NCBI GenBank assembly: GCA_023362775.1
Contig: JALMGJ010000003.1
Location: 48,987,916 to 49,051,915 of the forward strand
Reading direction: 5' to 3'
DNA length: 64,000 bases
From: Charina bottae
Taxonomy: Eukaryota > Chordata > Lepidosauria > Squamata > Charinaidae
Below, in pieces: positions 1 to 10,818 of the stretch (positions are counted from its first letter, which is position 1; every line of letters begins with the position of its first letter). The notes beneath the pieces were generated by a model that searched no databases, was not told the origin of the DNA, and worked only from the letters and a program-made list of their open reading frames with translations. Made by a program: the position numbers and the translations under genes.

Positions 1-200
1 CTGGAGAAGAAACTGATGCTAGGGAAAGTGGAAGGCCAAAGGAAGAGGGGCCGACCAAGGGCAAGATGGATGGATGATATTCTGGAGGTGACAGACTCAA
101 CCATGGGGGAGCTGGGGATGGTGACGGCCGACAGGAAGCTCTGGCGTGGGCTGGTCCATGAAGTCACGAAGAGTCGGAAGCGACTGAACGAATAAACAAC
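1..200 (+). mobile_element. Bov-B LINE, 3' terminal fragment
   Basis: These bases match, with few differences, the last 200 bases of the full-length Bov-B at 53.2-56.4 kb. They encode the end of the ORF2 tail and finish with the same GAACGAATAAACAACAA terminus. The copy is cut by the window edge, so its true length is unknown. The Bov-B (RTE clade) identity follows from the full-length copy. The fragment has no coding capacity of its own. Confidence 0.9.
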
Positions 201-359
201 AACAAAAGGTACACCACATGCACCCTAGCCATCTACCCGTTGGCTTCAACACCTGGAATTCCTCAGGAAACCCAGGAGGATTCTGGGCTCCCCACAAGTA
301 CAGAGCACACTCCTCTCCCCTCTGTCCATCAATATCCATTTCAATAGCTGGGAGAGATT

Positions 360-589
360 GTCAGTTTGGTATAGTGGTGAAGGCATCAGGCTAGAAACCG
401 GGAGACCGGGAGTTCTAGTCCCACGTTAGGTGCAAAGCCAGCTGGGTGACCTTGGGCCAGCCACTCTCTCAGCGCTAGGAAGAAGACAATGGCAAGCCAC
501 TTCCAAAAAACCTTGCCAAGAAAACTGCAGGGACTTGTCCAGGCAGTCTCCGAGAATTGGACATGATTTATCGGATTAAAAAAAAAAGC
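360..589 (+). mobile_element. tRNA-derived CORE/MIR-like SINE
   Basis: A tRNA-like head (TATAGTGGTGAAGGCATC, A-box region, and AGTTCTAGTCC, B-box region) is followed by the CORE-like stretch GTGACCTTGGGCCAGCCACT. A 3' body follows with GGCAAGCCACTTCC and CTTGCCAAGAAAACTGCAGG, and an A-rich tail ends it. Copies with the same head and core lie at 22.5, 44.7 and 62.8 kb. I am sure of the SINE class; I do not assign a family name. Confidence 0.85.
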
Positions 590-808
590 TAGGAGAGGGG
601 GAATGCTAATAGCAGTTACAATGTAAACTTTCTCATCCCAGGACAGTATAAATGACAAAAAACACTGAACATTGAAAGTAAAATATATTTACCTGTCTTC
701 TAAGTGAGGGCTGGGCAGGGACATCAACAGGGGGGTCAAAAAGTCAACATGGCAGTTGGAAACTTGTAAGCTAAGGTCTGTCTCTTTTTTTACATGCATA
801 GCACATGC

Positions 809-858
<50 letters not shown>

Positions 859-1074
859 GTAGAGCTTCAGTGGCATGACTGTGGCCACCATCTTGATTTT
901 TTTTCATCTTCCTGAGGTTGCCTCTGGGACTGGGCAACCTGATGCCCCTGAAGCTCTTCCAACCAGAATGATAGAAAATTAATGCTATAGTTTCTTACAT
1001 TTTGAGGAGGCAACATTGCCACAATTGTGGTTGTAAGCTCTAAAGCAGGCTTTAAAAATCAGATTTTTTTTCAA
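590..1074. repeat. (CA)n microsatellite in otherwise unassigned DNA
   Basis: A pure CA run of about 44 bp lies at roughly 812-855. The rest is AT-rich sequence in which I recognise nothing. Confidence 0.9.
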
Positions 1075-1475
1075 GCTGATCTCAACCCATGATGATTACA
1101 TGGATACATCCATGTAAGTTTTTTGGCAACAGAACAGAAGTGATTTGCCATTCACAGAATTTTTTTCAGCTTCCCAGTTAACCTATAGTGCTGACATATA
1201 GTGGTGCCTATAGGGATGCAAATGGGGAGAGAAGTGACAGAAATGAGTTCAGGAATATTGTGATACAAACTCTACCCCTTACATACTTGCATGCAAAGTC
1301 ACAGAACAAGTACAAAAGGGGCATCATGACTTCTTGATGCATCTTCATACATGTTTTGTCATTCTGGTCTCATTGTGGTTAGCCCTAATGAGCCTTGGTG
1401 GTTTCCCATCCAAACACTAACTAGGTCCAATCCAGCTTAGCTTTTCAAATTCAGTTAAAGTCAGATAGATACTAC
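1075..1475 (-). mobile_element. 5S rRNA-derived SINE remnant, interrupted
   Basis: On the minus strand, bases 1398-1455 resemble the internal part of 5S rRNA (AAGCTAAGCTGGATTGGACC followed by TTAGT and TTTGGATGGGAAACC). About 1075-1160 carries a SINE body (GGCAAATCACTTCTG, then TTGCCAAAAAACTTACATGGATG) that is also present at 25.23-25.32 kb. About 200 bp of unrelated sequence separates the parts. A 5S-headed SINE sharing its tail with the tRNA SINEs here is the simplest reading. It is old and heavily mutated. Confidence 0.65.
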
Positions 1476-2400
1476 TACTTAGCTGGGCAAAAGAGGTTTA
1501 GAATAATTTTTGAAGTCAGGAGAGGAAATATTCTTAACCACAATGTGGCTATTCTAGTATGCTGGAGAATCAGTTGACTCTGGTCTGGTTATGGGATCAA
1601 ACACATACGCCCATAACCTACCAGTTGGGCAAATAGTCAGGTGTATCTTCACAAATATGCATCTAATGTAACAAATGGCAATAAAAAGAGGTAGAAAGTG
1701 AAATAAGGAAGGTCTAGAATAGTATTAACAGCCCTATAGAAAAAATCAATGAGGATCAAATTACAAAACAAATATATGAAGGAAGAATGAATGGTCAAGA
1801 GGAAGGGAATGACCAGGAAGGTTGTGACTAGATGGAGTTGGTAAGGTCCCAAGAAAGAGAGAATTGAGAAGTTTAAAGAACAAAAGACCATCTATTATTT
1901 GGTGCACAGTTGTGGGGGAGACAAGGAGGGCCAGGAGAAAAGAACAGAGAGCCAGCTGCTTCTGCTGGGGGTGGGGGTTAGTCCAATCAGTTTGAAAAAA
2001 GCAGTGTCAATCATCTTGAGACAATCCCCACTCCTTTTGAATATGCATTTGATGTTGCACTCATGTCCAGAAGGGGTGGAGCTTGTAGTCCTAAGGAGTA
2101 ATGCTGCTTTCATCATTTAGATAGAAAACTGGAGCCTGTGGATGCCCGTAGTGAATAGTGCTGGTGTAAAGTAGCTATATTCCCCCCCCCCCCCGTTATC
2201 TCATGCCTTTAATTTCTTTGGCTTCTATTTCTTCTGCACTTTGATAACCCAGTTACCCAAAAGGCAATAGCATGATGGGTGTGTCTGCATGTCTGTCTAG
2301 CTCCTGGCTTTTTTTTGTGATTGTGTGATCTGAAGTCATTAGGAATTATGTAGTCATTAGGATAATATCATTATGTTGTAATTTCATCAGATAACCCATG
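1476..2400. other. No recognised gene or repeat
   Basis: AT-rich DNA. The paired opposing 73-residue frames at about 1895-2120 show no domain or family resemblance. A short poly-C run lies near 2182-2194. Confidence 0.5.
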
Positions 2401-2404
2401 GAGG

Positions 2405-2520
2405 GAAAACACTGGCAACCAGATGTTGTTGAACTCCAGCTCCCATCAACCTTGTTCTACGTGGCCACTGATAAGGAATCATGGGAATCACAGTACCACA
2501 ACATTTGGAAGGCTATGTTT
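2405..2520. mobile_element. Palindromic MITE remnant (hAT-like, tentative)
   Basis: The stretch has the near-palindromic layout of a short non-autonomous DNA element. It contains AACTCCAGCTCCCATCA and, inverted, GTGATTCCCATGATTCC, and the outer parts CAACCAGATGTTGTTG and CCACAACATTTGGAAGG are related as inverted arms. Similar wording recurs at 3630-3700 and 63060-63170. The superfamily call is inference. Confidence 0.45.
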
Positions 2521-3629
2521 TAGCCAATCTATTTTGACTTTGTGACAACATCATAAAGCCCATTCAGTAAAAGGAAGAGATAATTCCATACTTTTGTTTT
2601 GTACTTGATTATAGCCATCCTGAATATTCACTGAAGAAAGAATAATTCACAAAGATAAACATTTTTATTAAAAAGCCATCTTGACTCATCTTCTTCAGAT
2701 GTATTCTTTATCCTATGGATGGACACCATTTTTGCTGGCAGAGGTCACACAAAGATTATTTTCAGAGGTAGGAGCTAGAAGGGATGGGATAACCGATATC
2801 ATCCAGTCAAAGTGGGCAACGACATTTAAAAACAAAATGGAGAATAGCTGAGAGTGATCATATCTTATTCTTTTTCTGTTTTCTGTTGGAAAAGTGTGAT
2901 CTCATATTACTGATTTCCAATGCTTTATCACCAAATTTGGACACCAAGTTTCTGAAAATCGCCAAAAAGGATTGTGGGGGTGGTGTGGGGGTGGTGGCAT
3001 AATTTGTCCATTTCTATTAGCTTTATAGCTAAAATGTTTATCTCTCCAAGTTTATCAGGATTATTTTGGATTAGACCACTGATCCTTTAAAAACTGTTTC
3101 AGCGTTTTCATGGTTTAATATATGAGAATAATAATTTAGCTAATAAATAAATCTAAGCAATATGAGGCCTAGCAGAAGATGAGTCCAGAGGCACATTCTA
3201 TAATTAAACTGCCTCGTATACTTTCTTCCTAATGCATTTGTTGTTAAGCAAACTTGTGCAAGTTTCCTAAAAAATATATTTGATTAATATTTGCTACGAT
3301 GCAGTACATGATGCAGTTTCAATAATCATAAAATACTCACTTGTTTTTTTCCCTTCAAATAAAGCATAATCAGGGGATTTTAACTGGAATTTAGTAGCTT
3401 TCTATTGTTCACATAATGACATGAAATTGCAAAGCTGCATCTAGCAACAAAAACAAGGGGTCAGATTTTGTTTCATCAACAGCTGTATATTCATCATAGC
3501 AGTCTATGTATAATGGACCATTCTTTTATTTTGAAAGATCTTTCAAAAATTAATTTTATTTAGGAATTGGCATAAAATTCTCTGTGCTATTAACCAGTAT
3601 CTTTAAGGTGGAAGGGGTAACTATACTGT
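2521..3629. other. No recognised gene or repeat
   Basis: AT-rich DNA without a long frame, a repeat family I know or an RNA gene. Confidence 0.5.
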
Positions 3630-3700
3630 GGTCTTCCCTAACCGGGTGATCTTCATATGTGTCGGACTTCAATTCCCATAGTATCTTCCCAGCATTTCCA
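3630..3700. mobile_element. Palindromic MITE half-copy (hAT-like, tentative)
   Basis: CCCTAACCGGGTGATCTTCA and GACTTCAATTCCCATAG resemble one arm of the short palindromic elements seen at 2.4 and 63.1 kb. Only one arm is clear. Confidence 0.35.
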
Positions 3701-3889
3701 TAAGAATGCACAGGAGGTATTCCCTTCTGTGATACTGATCATACTTACTTCTGAAAAAAACTAAAAATATGACAGACATTTGATTGGAATAACTAGATGT
3801 CCAAAGCCTAGTTATGATGCGATGCTTATATGAATTGCTAATTCACCAGAAAATTGAATTTCGTAACTACTTCTGTATATGCCTACTTG

Positions 3890-4060
3890 GATTGCTACTT
3901 GGCGGCCACGTACATTTATTTTGTATTTTAATCGTTTTAATTGTTTTAATTACTCGACTGTTTTATAATTTTTATTATTGTAAGCCACGCAGTGTCATTT
4001 GTTGAGATGGGCGGCTATAGAAATTAATTAATTAATTAATTAAATAAATAAATAAAATAT
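3890..4060 (+). mobile_element. L2-type LINE 3' end with simple-repeat tail
   Basis: The stretch TTATTATTGTAAGCCACGCAG, with GAGATGGGCGGCTATAGAAATT downstream, is the 3' UTR signature shared by the other L2 tails in this window (for example 45.5 kb and 51.7 kb). It ends in an ATTA/AAAT simple repeat that serves as the LINE tail. The copy is strongly 5'-truncated and non-coding. Confidence 0.7.
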
Positions 4061-4735
4061 GACATAGCAAACAATCATAAGCATTTTCGGATTTGTTATT
4101 CAAATGCCCATGTGGCAAATTTTCTGGAAATTTGGAAAGAGAAAGTAGACCTTTTAAGAGACTAGTTTGCTATAGATTCTCCCCCATTCTAATACATTTA
4201 TTTCATTTTGCACCAACAGTTGAACTCACTTTTTCTAGTGCTCATATGTAGCATTACTGACTAAAGTAAGGACAGACAATCTAAATTCTTAACTCTTTTC
4301 ATCTTTCCCCTGTCAATACACTTTTCACCTGTATTAAATAAGACAAAGTAAGTACAGTCTAATGTTCCAGGCCTAGAATAGCTACATTTCAACTGAATTA
4401 AACCCTCCTCCTTCGGCTGCACATGCTAGGTGGAATAAAGCATAGCACTGAAATATGTAACAGTGATGACAATGTAAAGAGCAGTTAGTTATGTGTAACA
4501 CGGGACAACGTGTTGTTATGCATTCCCATTCACACAAATGTGGCAGTGAATTGGGGCAAATAGGTTTAATCCAATCAAAATCGGGAAGATTTAAATATTA
4601 TGTATTTTTATTTCTTTCCTATTATACTTGGAAATGTAATGCCAGTTAGAAATTTCATCCTGTATTTGGAACTTTCAAATTCATTTAGTGGGCTAAGGTT
4701 GGAAATAGGTTGAACCACATGAACATTTGACTTGA
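4061..4735. other. No recognised gene or repeat
   Basis: AT-rich sequence with no coding signal and no repeat that I recognise. Confidence 0.5.
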
Positions 4736-4997
4736 TCCAGAAAAATCACTTCATGTTCTTATCAATGGCAACTACTTCACTCTTTCCCATATTTGTTTTG
4801 TGATTTCATACACATTCATTTTCCCTATATGACCAAAGAACCTCAAAATGCTTCTTTCATGCTAATCAATGCAATTAATATACTTCTATGTTTCTCCTGA
4901 CATACCCAAATCTCACTTTAGTATAACAAAGTGGGCAAAAGCACATTGTTATTTCCAGTCATTTTCACTTGCTTCAACAAACATTCGTTTCTTTCAA

Positions 4998-5325
4998 CAG
5001 GTCCTCTGTTAACAACTGCCCTGTTTAGCAACCGTTTGAAGTTATGACAGGCATGAAAAACTAACTTTATGACTGGTCCTCGAACTTACAGCCATCACAG
5101 CATCCCTGATGCAATGATCGAGATTTGGGCGCTTCGCAACCAACACACATTTACAATGGTCGGAACATCCTGCAGTCACATGATCACCATTTCTGCGCTT
5201 CACAGTTGGCTTCCAACAAGCAGAGTCAATGGAGAAGCAGGCAGTAAAAGTCACAGTTGTGTAATGTCTCACTTAATGACCACAGGTGATTCACTTAACT
5301 CCCTCATGCCAAACTTTGTCCTTTG
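4998..5325. mobile_element. Non-autonomous DNA transposon (MITE) inside the LINE
   Basis: The sequence begins CAGGTCCTCTGTTAACAACTG and continues through GTTTAGCAACCGTTTGAAG. It matches, in the opposite orientation, the element at 21384-21814, which ends GCGAGGACTACCTG. Both share TGACTGGTCCTCGAA and the cytosine-rich middle. A TA-target family is suggested by the better-preserved copy. The right end is not clear here. Confidence 0.6.
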
Positions 5326-6027
5326 ATATATTAGTTTCCAGATCCATATTCCTTGTATCATAGTCTATTGCAAATCATTTGAGTTCTTAGCCAACTGCAT
5401 GGCATCATCTGCATACAAAAGTACATTCACATTTATGTCCCCTCACACACTTCTAACATCACCACAAGCATTCCTTCTATATTTATCTGTAGATATATTA
5501 AACAACAAAGGGGACATCACACATCCTTTTCTTATTCCCTGCTCAGCATTGATTGATCTGTTCTCTAAATATTCCATTTACTCTTTTATTTAATCATATA
5601 CTACTTTTATCACATTTAACAACTTCAACTTCATTCGTATGTGAAGCATTCTATAAATCAAACATTTATTTTATCATATGATTTCTCTATATCAATGAAC
5701 ATATAATAATTTTTCTTTCCACATTTATTATTCATTTCTCAATAACCTGCTGAAGAGCAAAAATATGGTCTATACACCCTCTCTAAACTAATCTACCTGA
5801 AGGTATTGTATTCACTCTTGCTACCTTTTCCTCTGTTCAGGGGAACGATAATGTTATATTTCCAACTGTCACTTGAAAATACCATAGGCATGTTAAAGAA
5901 GTCACACAGCCACTCCATAAGCAAACCACATCTACACCTTAATATTTCTCCTGTTATGCCATCAACACCTGCAGCCTTTCTTGCAGCATTTATGAATCCC
6001 TTTTCACTGTTTTTTCCTGGAAACTAA

Positions 6028-6484
6028 AAATATGCAGTTTATTTGATCAATGATTAGTACAGATAAAGAACAATAAATTGAAATATTTTAAAATCAACGA
6101 CAGATTAAAACAACATGTCAGTAAAAAACCACAATGTATTTGCCCTGACCCAGTCTCAGTTAGCTGTTTATGGATCTTGAGTGCTGCCATGCAGAATTTG
6201 GCAACATGACAAGTAGTGTGAGGCATTTTATTAGATAAGAGGAAGGCAATGAGATAACTTTTGTTTTGTTGGGTGAGATGGGTCTATAAAGGAAAATGAG
6301 GGCTTGTTGACTGTCATGAAAGCAGTAGCACATGTTGGATAGTCTCAACAGCACCTGTTCCAAAGGGCAAGTTGTTTTCAACATGGAGACTTGGTTTTCA
6401 ACATGGACATCTCCCACTAAGATCTATGGAGTATGAAGACATCAACCCTAGCTCTAAAAAAGGCTTTTTGTTGAGTTGGCTTCT
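6028..6484. mobile_element. Unassigned insertion with possible 8-bp target duplication
   Basis: The LINE remains stop at about 6027 and resume at about 6490. GGAAACTA occurs on both sides (about 6020-6027 and 6485-6492), suggesting a target duplication. Read on the minus strand the insert has AATAAA motifs near its end, as a retrocopy might. I do not recognise its family. Confidence 0.35.
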
Positions 6485-7555
6485 TGGAAACTAATACATA
6501 TATAACATTTGTTTCAATTCTGCTCTTTGATATAACATTATCATTCCCATAAACAATTCTGACATACTCCTTTCAACATTTTATTACTTCAGTTTCATCC
6601 CAAATAATTTCATCACATTGCTGGGGTCTCCTTGTTTAGACTTTTTCACCACTCTCAAAACAGTTTATTTCCATCAAAATTGCTCTGAATTTTCTCTGTC
6701 TCTTTTAACCATTCCTTGATTTCTTTGACTGCATTCTTTGAAATTATTTTCCCCTCTCTGTACACAATTACACAATATTTTTCTCTCATCATTTTTTGCA
6801 CTTCATCATTCCACCAATCATCCTTTTTCATAATTTTCCATGCATGTAACTCCACACACTTGCATGGAATGCTGTCACATAATTCTTTAAACTCTCTTCC
6901 AAGCAGCTTCCACGTTCTCTTTTCTTACAGCCACTTCAATTCATTCTGTTGTGAAATTAATCTGTTTTCTAGTACTTTTTGTACAGGACTCTTCCTTTTT
7001 CATTCTGGAGTCATTCTTCTTTCACTTCAGTTTATTTCATGTCTTTTCTTTCTGTTCATGTCTATTTTTGCCCAAAATACACCCTTGACTTACCAAATAA
7101 TGATGTATCTCACATGCAGAATCTCTCATCTCCCCTGTATTCTTCAGTAATTTCCCCAGCTTTTATTAGTCATATGCTTCAATTCATTGTTCCTGCTTAC
7201 GTATGCATCCACAATAAGCTATATGACACCAATTTATACTACATTTTAGCCCTTTCATTCATAATTAAGCCCACATCTTCACTTCCCTGCTGCTATTCAT
7301 CAACTCCACTCCATAGGATCAGACCACCTTCATTCAGATCTACTGTATTACAGCCTACTCTTTTCTCTTAGTTTTATAAACACACAGCATCCCTATTTTT
7401 CTTTTTTATTTGATTTGTTAATTCATGCTCTTTACCTTCTACTTCTCTTACATTCCAAATTACATTTCTCTGTTTTCTACCGTCATCACCAGATAGGACC
7501 ATAGATACTAACCTTTTCTCAATCAAAGCTTTCACATAACCCTTTCTAATATGCT

Positions 7556-8610
7556 AGAGAAATAAATGTATCATTGAGCTAGCAACTAGCTTAAAAGGCT
7601 TAGTTAATTAATTAGTTAATGATTAGTTAATTAGCTTAGAAATCAAGCTACGGACTAGCTTAACCGGCTTAGTTGTACCTGTGCCATATGTAGCACTGCC
7701 CGCTACGGTAAGGACCGGATCAGTTGGTTTGGGCACATTTTGCCCACTTTTCCATAAGAACAACCAAAGCGCATAGATGCCAGCTAGTAGGTCCATCTAT
7801 GAAAGTTAGATCTCTAATTTAGAGACAACCTTGCATTTCCACATAGTGTTTCCCCATATCCCATCACCTACAAGGTATATGCGGTATACTGACACAAACT
7901 CAAGATACCACTTTTACTTCAGTGATTTCAACAGGCCAATGCTCCTGTATTGCAAAGGTCTGCTTTCCAGGATTTCTGTGTTAGTGTTGGAATCAAAAGC
8001 ACAGTGGCCCATGACTGGGTAGGTCAGCATTTTTTATTTCCTCTCTGTTCTCTCTAATGAAAAGCAGATGTGTCTAGTAAATCTTGCTTTTCCTATTAAA
8101 CCAGTCAGTGTTTATTATTGAGGTCTGGGCCTGGCTAGGTGGGAATTAGGACGATCCTTTTAATCACTTTACTAATCAAGAGGCTATTTCTTCTTTCACT
8201 CTCTCGGCAGTAGTCACTGAAAGAAAAAAGATTTATCTGCCTCTGTGTATGAATAAATCACAGAGATTTGTGCACCCAAATACGTACACAGGCAAGCAAC
8301 AAATGCATGTTTTGTTGTGTATAAAGTTTAACTGGAATTTCTAAGGTACTGAGGAGCTAAACTGAAACGTGACATTCTTTCTTCCAAGCATAAGTTAATA
8401 TATGCATCCTTTCCCTTTAACACAATGTACTTTTTGCTCATCACTAATTCAGCTTCCTGTCAAAATGAAGGAGACTAAGGCCAATTATATAAAGTATAAA
8501 TTCAATTAGCATGTGACAGTTTAGAAGCTGGTAGGAGACAGTTACTAAACCAATCTGGAATTTTGCAGAACAGAGATAATCTCTTGCTGTTACCCTTCAC
8601 TATCTTGGTT
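7556..8610. other. No gene; AT-rich DNA with a TTAGTTAA-rich patch
   Basis: About 7577-7690 repeats the words GCTAG, GCTTA and TTAGTTAATTA in both orientations. Otherwise I see nothing. Confidence 0.5.
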
Positions 8611-8615
8611 TATGT

Positions 8616-8619
8616 TTAC

Positions 8620-8655
<36 letters not shown>

Positions 8656-8660
8656 CATCA
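8616..8660 (+). repeat. (ATC)n microsatellite
   Basis: About 13 consecutive CAT/ATC trinucleotides, slightly interrupted at the end. Confidence 0.95.
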
Positions 8661-8766
8661 TCTCTACCACATTTTAGTTCTAAATTAGCTAATCTAGAAT
8701 CAGAATTATACTCTTAAAAATAATTAACAGACTCAGAAATAGTAAACTTTGTACAAATAGAAAACT

Positions 8767-8804
8767 CCATCCATCCATCCATCCATCCATCCATCCATCC
8801 ATCC

Positions 8805-8843
<39 letters not shown>

Positions 8844-8862
8844 ATCTATCTATCTATCTATC
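8767..8862 (+). repeat. (CCAT)n-(CTAT)n compound microsatellite
   Basis: About 11 CCAT units run directly into about 12 CTAT units, with one short interruption. It is attached to an inverted L2 3' end on its right, so it probably grew from that LINE's tail. Confidence 0.95.
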
Positions 8863-8910
8863 ACATTTATATCCCGCCCATCTCCCCCACAAGGAGGGAC
8901 CCTGGGCACT
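8863..8910 (-). mobile_element. L2-type LINE 3' end fragment
   Basis: Reading the minus strand gives CCCAGGGTCCCTCCTTGTG and then GGAGATGGGCGGGATATAAA, the terminal signature seen at 45.53 kb. The fragment is only about 45 bp. Confidence 0.7.
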
Positions 8911-9345
8911 TTTTTCCCCATCCCCCCCCCTTTGGCTTTATATGCCACGGGGTGAAGAAAGTAGCACCATCCCTTTGGGGGATTGAATAATTAATGGTGT
9001 TCTTCTTAAAATAACAGCCTTAAGGAAAACTGACTGTTGGAAAGGGGAAAACTAGAAGGAGATAGGCCAGTGGGTGGGGAAGAATAGTTGGATGTGTAGA
9101 AGAAAGGACTGGAGATGTCAGGAAATGAGGATGTTTTCTGAGTTTTATTGTAATTTTGGGACACATACAGATTTGTGAACAATACTGAGCTATGAACAAG
9201 CTTCTATATCTAAAGACTTTGGCTTTGTTTTGATAAATAGATTATATACACTACCAGCCTTTTGAGATAAGCCAGGTCATGGAACAGGCACTATAAGAAC
9301 TACTGGAACATTACTTTATTGTCATAAGGTATGATAAAAGTGCCA
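8911..9345. other. No recognised gene or repeat
   Basis: Unassigned DNA between the L2 end and a SINE. Confidence 0.5.
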
Positions 9346-9684
9346 GGGGCGTGGTGGCTCAGCAGGTAAGACGCCAAGCTTGTTGATAGGAAGATCACAA
9401 GTTCGGAGGTTCGAATCCCTGGCCACGCGTGACGGAGTGAGCTCCCGCACTCGCCCCAGCTCTTGCCAACCTAGCAATTCAAAAGCATGCAAATGCAAGT
9501 AGATTAATAGGTACCACTTCGGTGGGTAGGTAACAGTGTTCCGTGTGTGTCATGCCGGCCACATGACCGTGGAAGCGTCTTTGGACAACGCTGGCTCTTT
9601 GGCTAAAAAATGGAGATGAGCACCGGCCCCTAGAGTTGGACACGACTGCACAAATGTGAAGGGGGAACCTTTACCTTTACCTTT
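9346..9684 (+). mobile_element. Sauria-type SINE (tRNA head, Bov-B-like tail)
   Basis: The head GGGGCGTGGTGGCTCAGCAG is tRNA-derived with an A box, and GGTTCGAATCC is a clean B box, so an internal RNA polymerase III promoter is visible. The body has CAAGTAGATTAATAGGTACC and GCCGGCCACATGACCG. The tail is TAGAGTTGGACACGACTGC followed by CCTTTACCTTTA. The end resembles the 3' end of Bov-B, whose machinery is thought to mobilise this family. Similar words TATGATAAAAGT and TATGATAACAGT flank it as a target duplication. Confidence 0.92.
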
Positions 9685-9699
9685 ATGATAACAGTATCT

Positions 9700-10035
9700 T
9701 AAAAACCTGACAGAGTTTCTCTTTCCCTCCATCTTACACTAAAGACAGTGAAGGTGGGGCAACCTTGAGTTTCTTCCTCCTTCCCATCTTGTCTTTCTGC
9801 GCTAACCTGACATTTTTGTAACAGCATCACATGCCTACTTTGTAGTCCTTTACATATTATTTATACACACAAACACATACACACCCAATACCATTAAAGT
9901 GGGTGCCATATTTTTGTGTTATGTAGGTTGACCTTTATTTCTATTTTGGGTTTCTCCTCATTACCCAGCTTCCTAAAAAAATAAATAAGATTTTTGTTTT
10001 TGAAATTATGATTACTTTTCTATACAAACTTATAA
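9700..10035. other. No recognised gene or repeat
   Basis: AT-rich DNA with a short CA-rich stretch near 9870. Confidence 0.5.
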
Positions 10036-10039
10036 CTAA

Positions 10040-10122
10040 AAATATTGTTCCTTGTCCTGTAAGTTCCTTGGGTACTCCATGGCCAGAAAGACAAGATATG
10101 GATTTAATAAATAAATAAAATA
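10040..10122 (+). mobile_element. L2-like LINE 3' end remnant
   Basis: CCTGTAAGTTCCTTGGGTACTC followed by GATATGGATTTAATAAATAAATAAAA has the form of an L2-type 3' terminus with its repeat tail. Divergence is high. Confidence 0.45.
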
Positions 10123-10614
10123 GCAGTTTGAACCGAAGACAAAAGGGAGTATGGCAGTGGCAGGAAGCAGAAATGTTTATGAATACAATTACTGTACATG
10201 TACAAAGTTTGTTCTTATAGGATTGATACCTACAGACTTACTTTTTAGGAAGAATTGGGTTTTTAAGAGAAGGAGGGGTGATATGATATATGCATTTTGG
10301 AAATGAGTTCTACGCCAAAGAAAGCAAAAAAAATTGTACAAGAGGAGCTCTTAGCTCTTGGGCAGGATGTAGCTCTCTGGACTCCTGGTGAGATCCCAAA
10401 GCTGTCTTTTGGGTGTTAAAATTTGTTTTCACTTTGCTGAAAATATTCCTGTGGTGTTCTGTTTATCTCATAATAAACAATTGAGAAGCAAGGAAGAGAG
10501 GCAGTGGCTTCTGATGAAGAGATCACCCCATTCTCAGTGCTCAGTACAGAAATTCAACCATCTGTTCATGGAGAAAGAGGATCACCTTTATGGGCAACTC
10601 ATTGACACAGAAAA

Positions 10615-10805
10615 TGTAATGGTCTGTGGGAATGACCTTGGGAGACAGGAGGAAGAGACTCAGCCTAGACAACTGTCATGCAAAAGGTATCAGCCTACGG
10701 AAGGAAAAGAGGTGTGGGAAGCGTGTCAGAAGGGACTCTCCCTAGTTTTCTGGAAAGTAAAAGTAAAGGAGGAGAGAAGTGCTTTCAGACTTGCCAGATT
10801 GATGT
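10615..10805 (+). mobile_element. LTR-like repeat, partial, plus-strand arm of a foldback
   Basis: Begins TGTAATGGTCTGTGGGAATG and continues with CTTTCAGACTTGCCAG. The same sequence occurs complete at 45716-45968 and, inverted, at 10819-11071. This copy lacks the final third, which in the others holds AATAAA. TG...CA ends and a poly(A) signal suggest an LTR, but I saw no internal retroviral or retrotransposon region nearby. Confidence 0.6.
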
Positions 10806-10818
10806 CAGTCCTTTGAGG

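Larger units (their letters stand above)
4740..7555 (-). pseudogene. Decayed LINE reverse transcriptase (clade not assigned)
   Basis: The minus strand carries pieces of a LINE ORF in changing frames. Near 5400 it reads LLYADDAM, the YxDD box of a reverse transcriptase. At 6655-6855 it reads a stretch with KKDDWWNDEVQKMM, typical of the linker between endonuclease and RT. Sequence at 4740-4990 matches the C-terminal part of a second copy at 23.8 kb. Many stops and frameshifts show that it is dead. It is interrupted by a DNA element (about 4998-5325) and by an unassigned insertion (about 6028-6484). I do not assign a clade; the second copy ends in a cysteine-poor RT tail rather than the L2 or Bov-B tails present elsewhere here. 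Confidence 0.65.

Noticed and set aside
8616..8862. CRISPR-like array
   Set aside because: Repeats are 3-4 bp microsatellites without spacers. The same applies to 39.8 and 36.9 kb, and the genome is vertebrate.
9346..9684. tRNA gene (A and B boxes present)
   Set aside because: No cloverleaf with a closed acceptor stem; the sequence continues into a SINE body and Bov-B-like tail. The same holds for 37.9, 57.8 and 61.2 kb and for the CORE-SINEs.
10388..10816. 142-codon plus-strand frame
   Set aside because: It begins in unassigned sequence and runs into the LTR-like repeat arm, with no protein resemblance.
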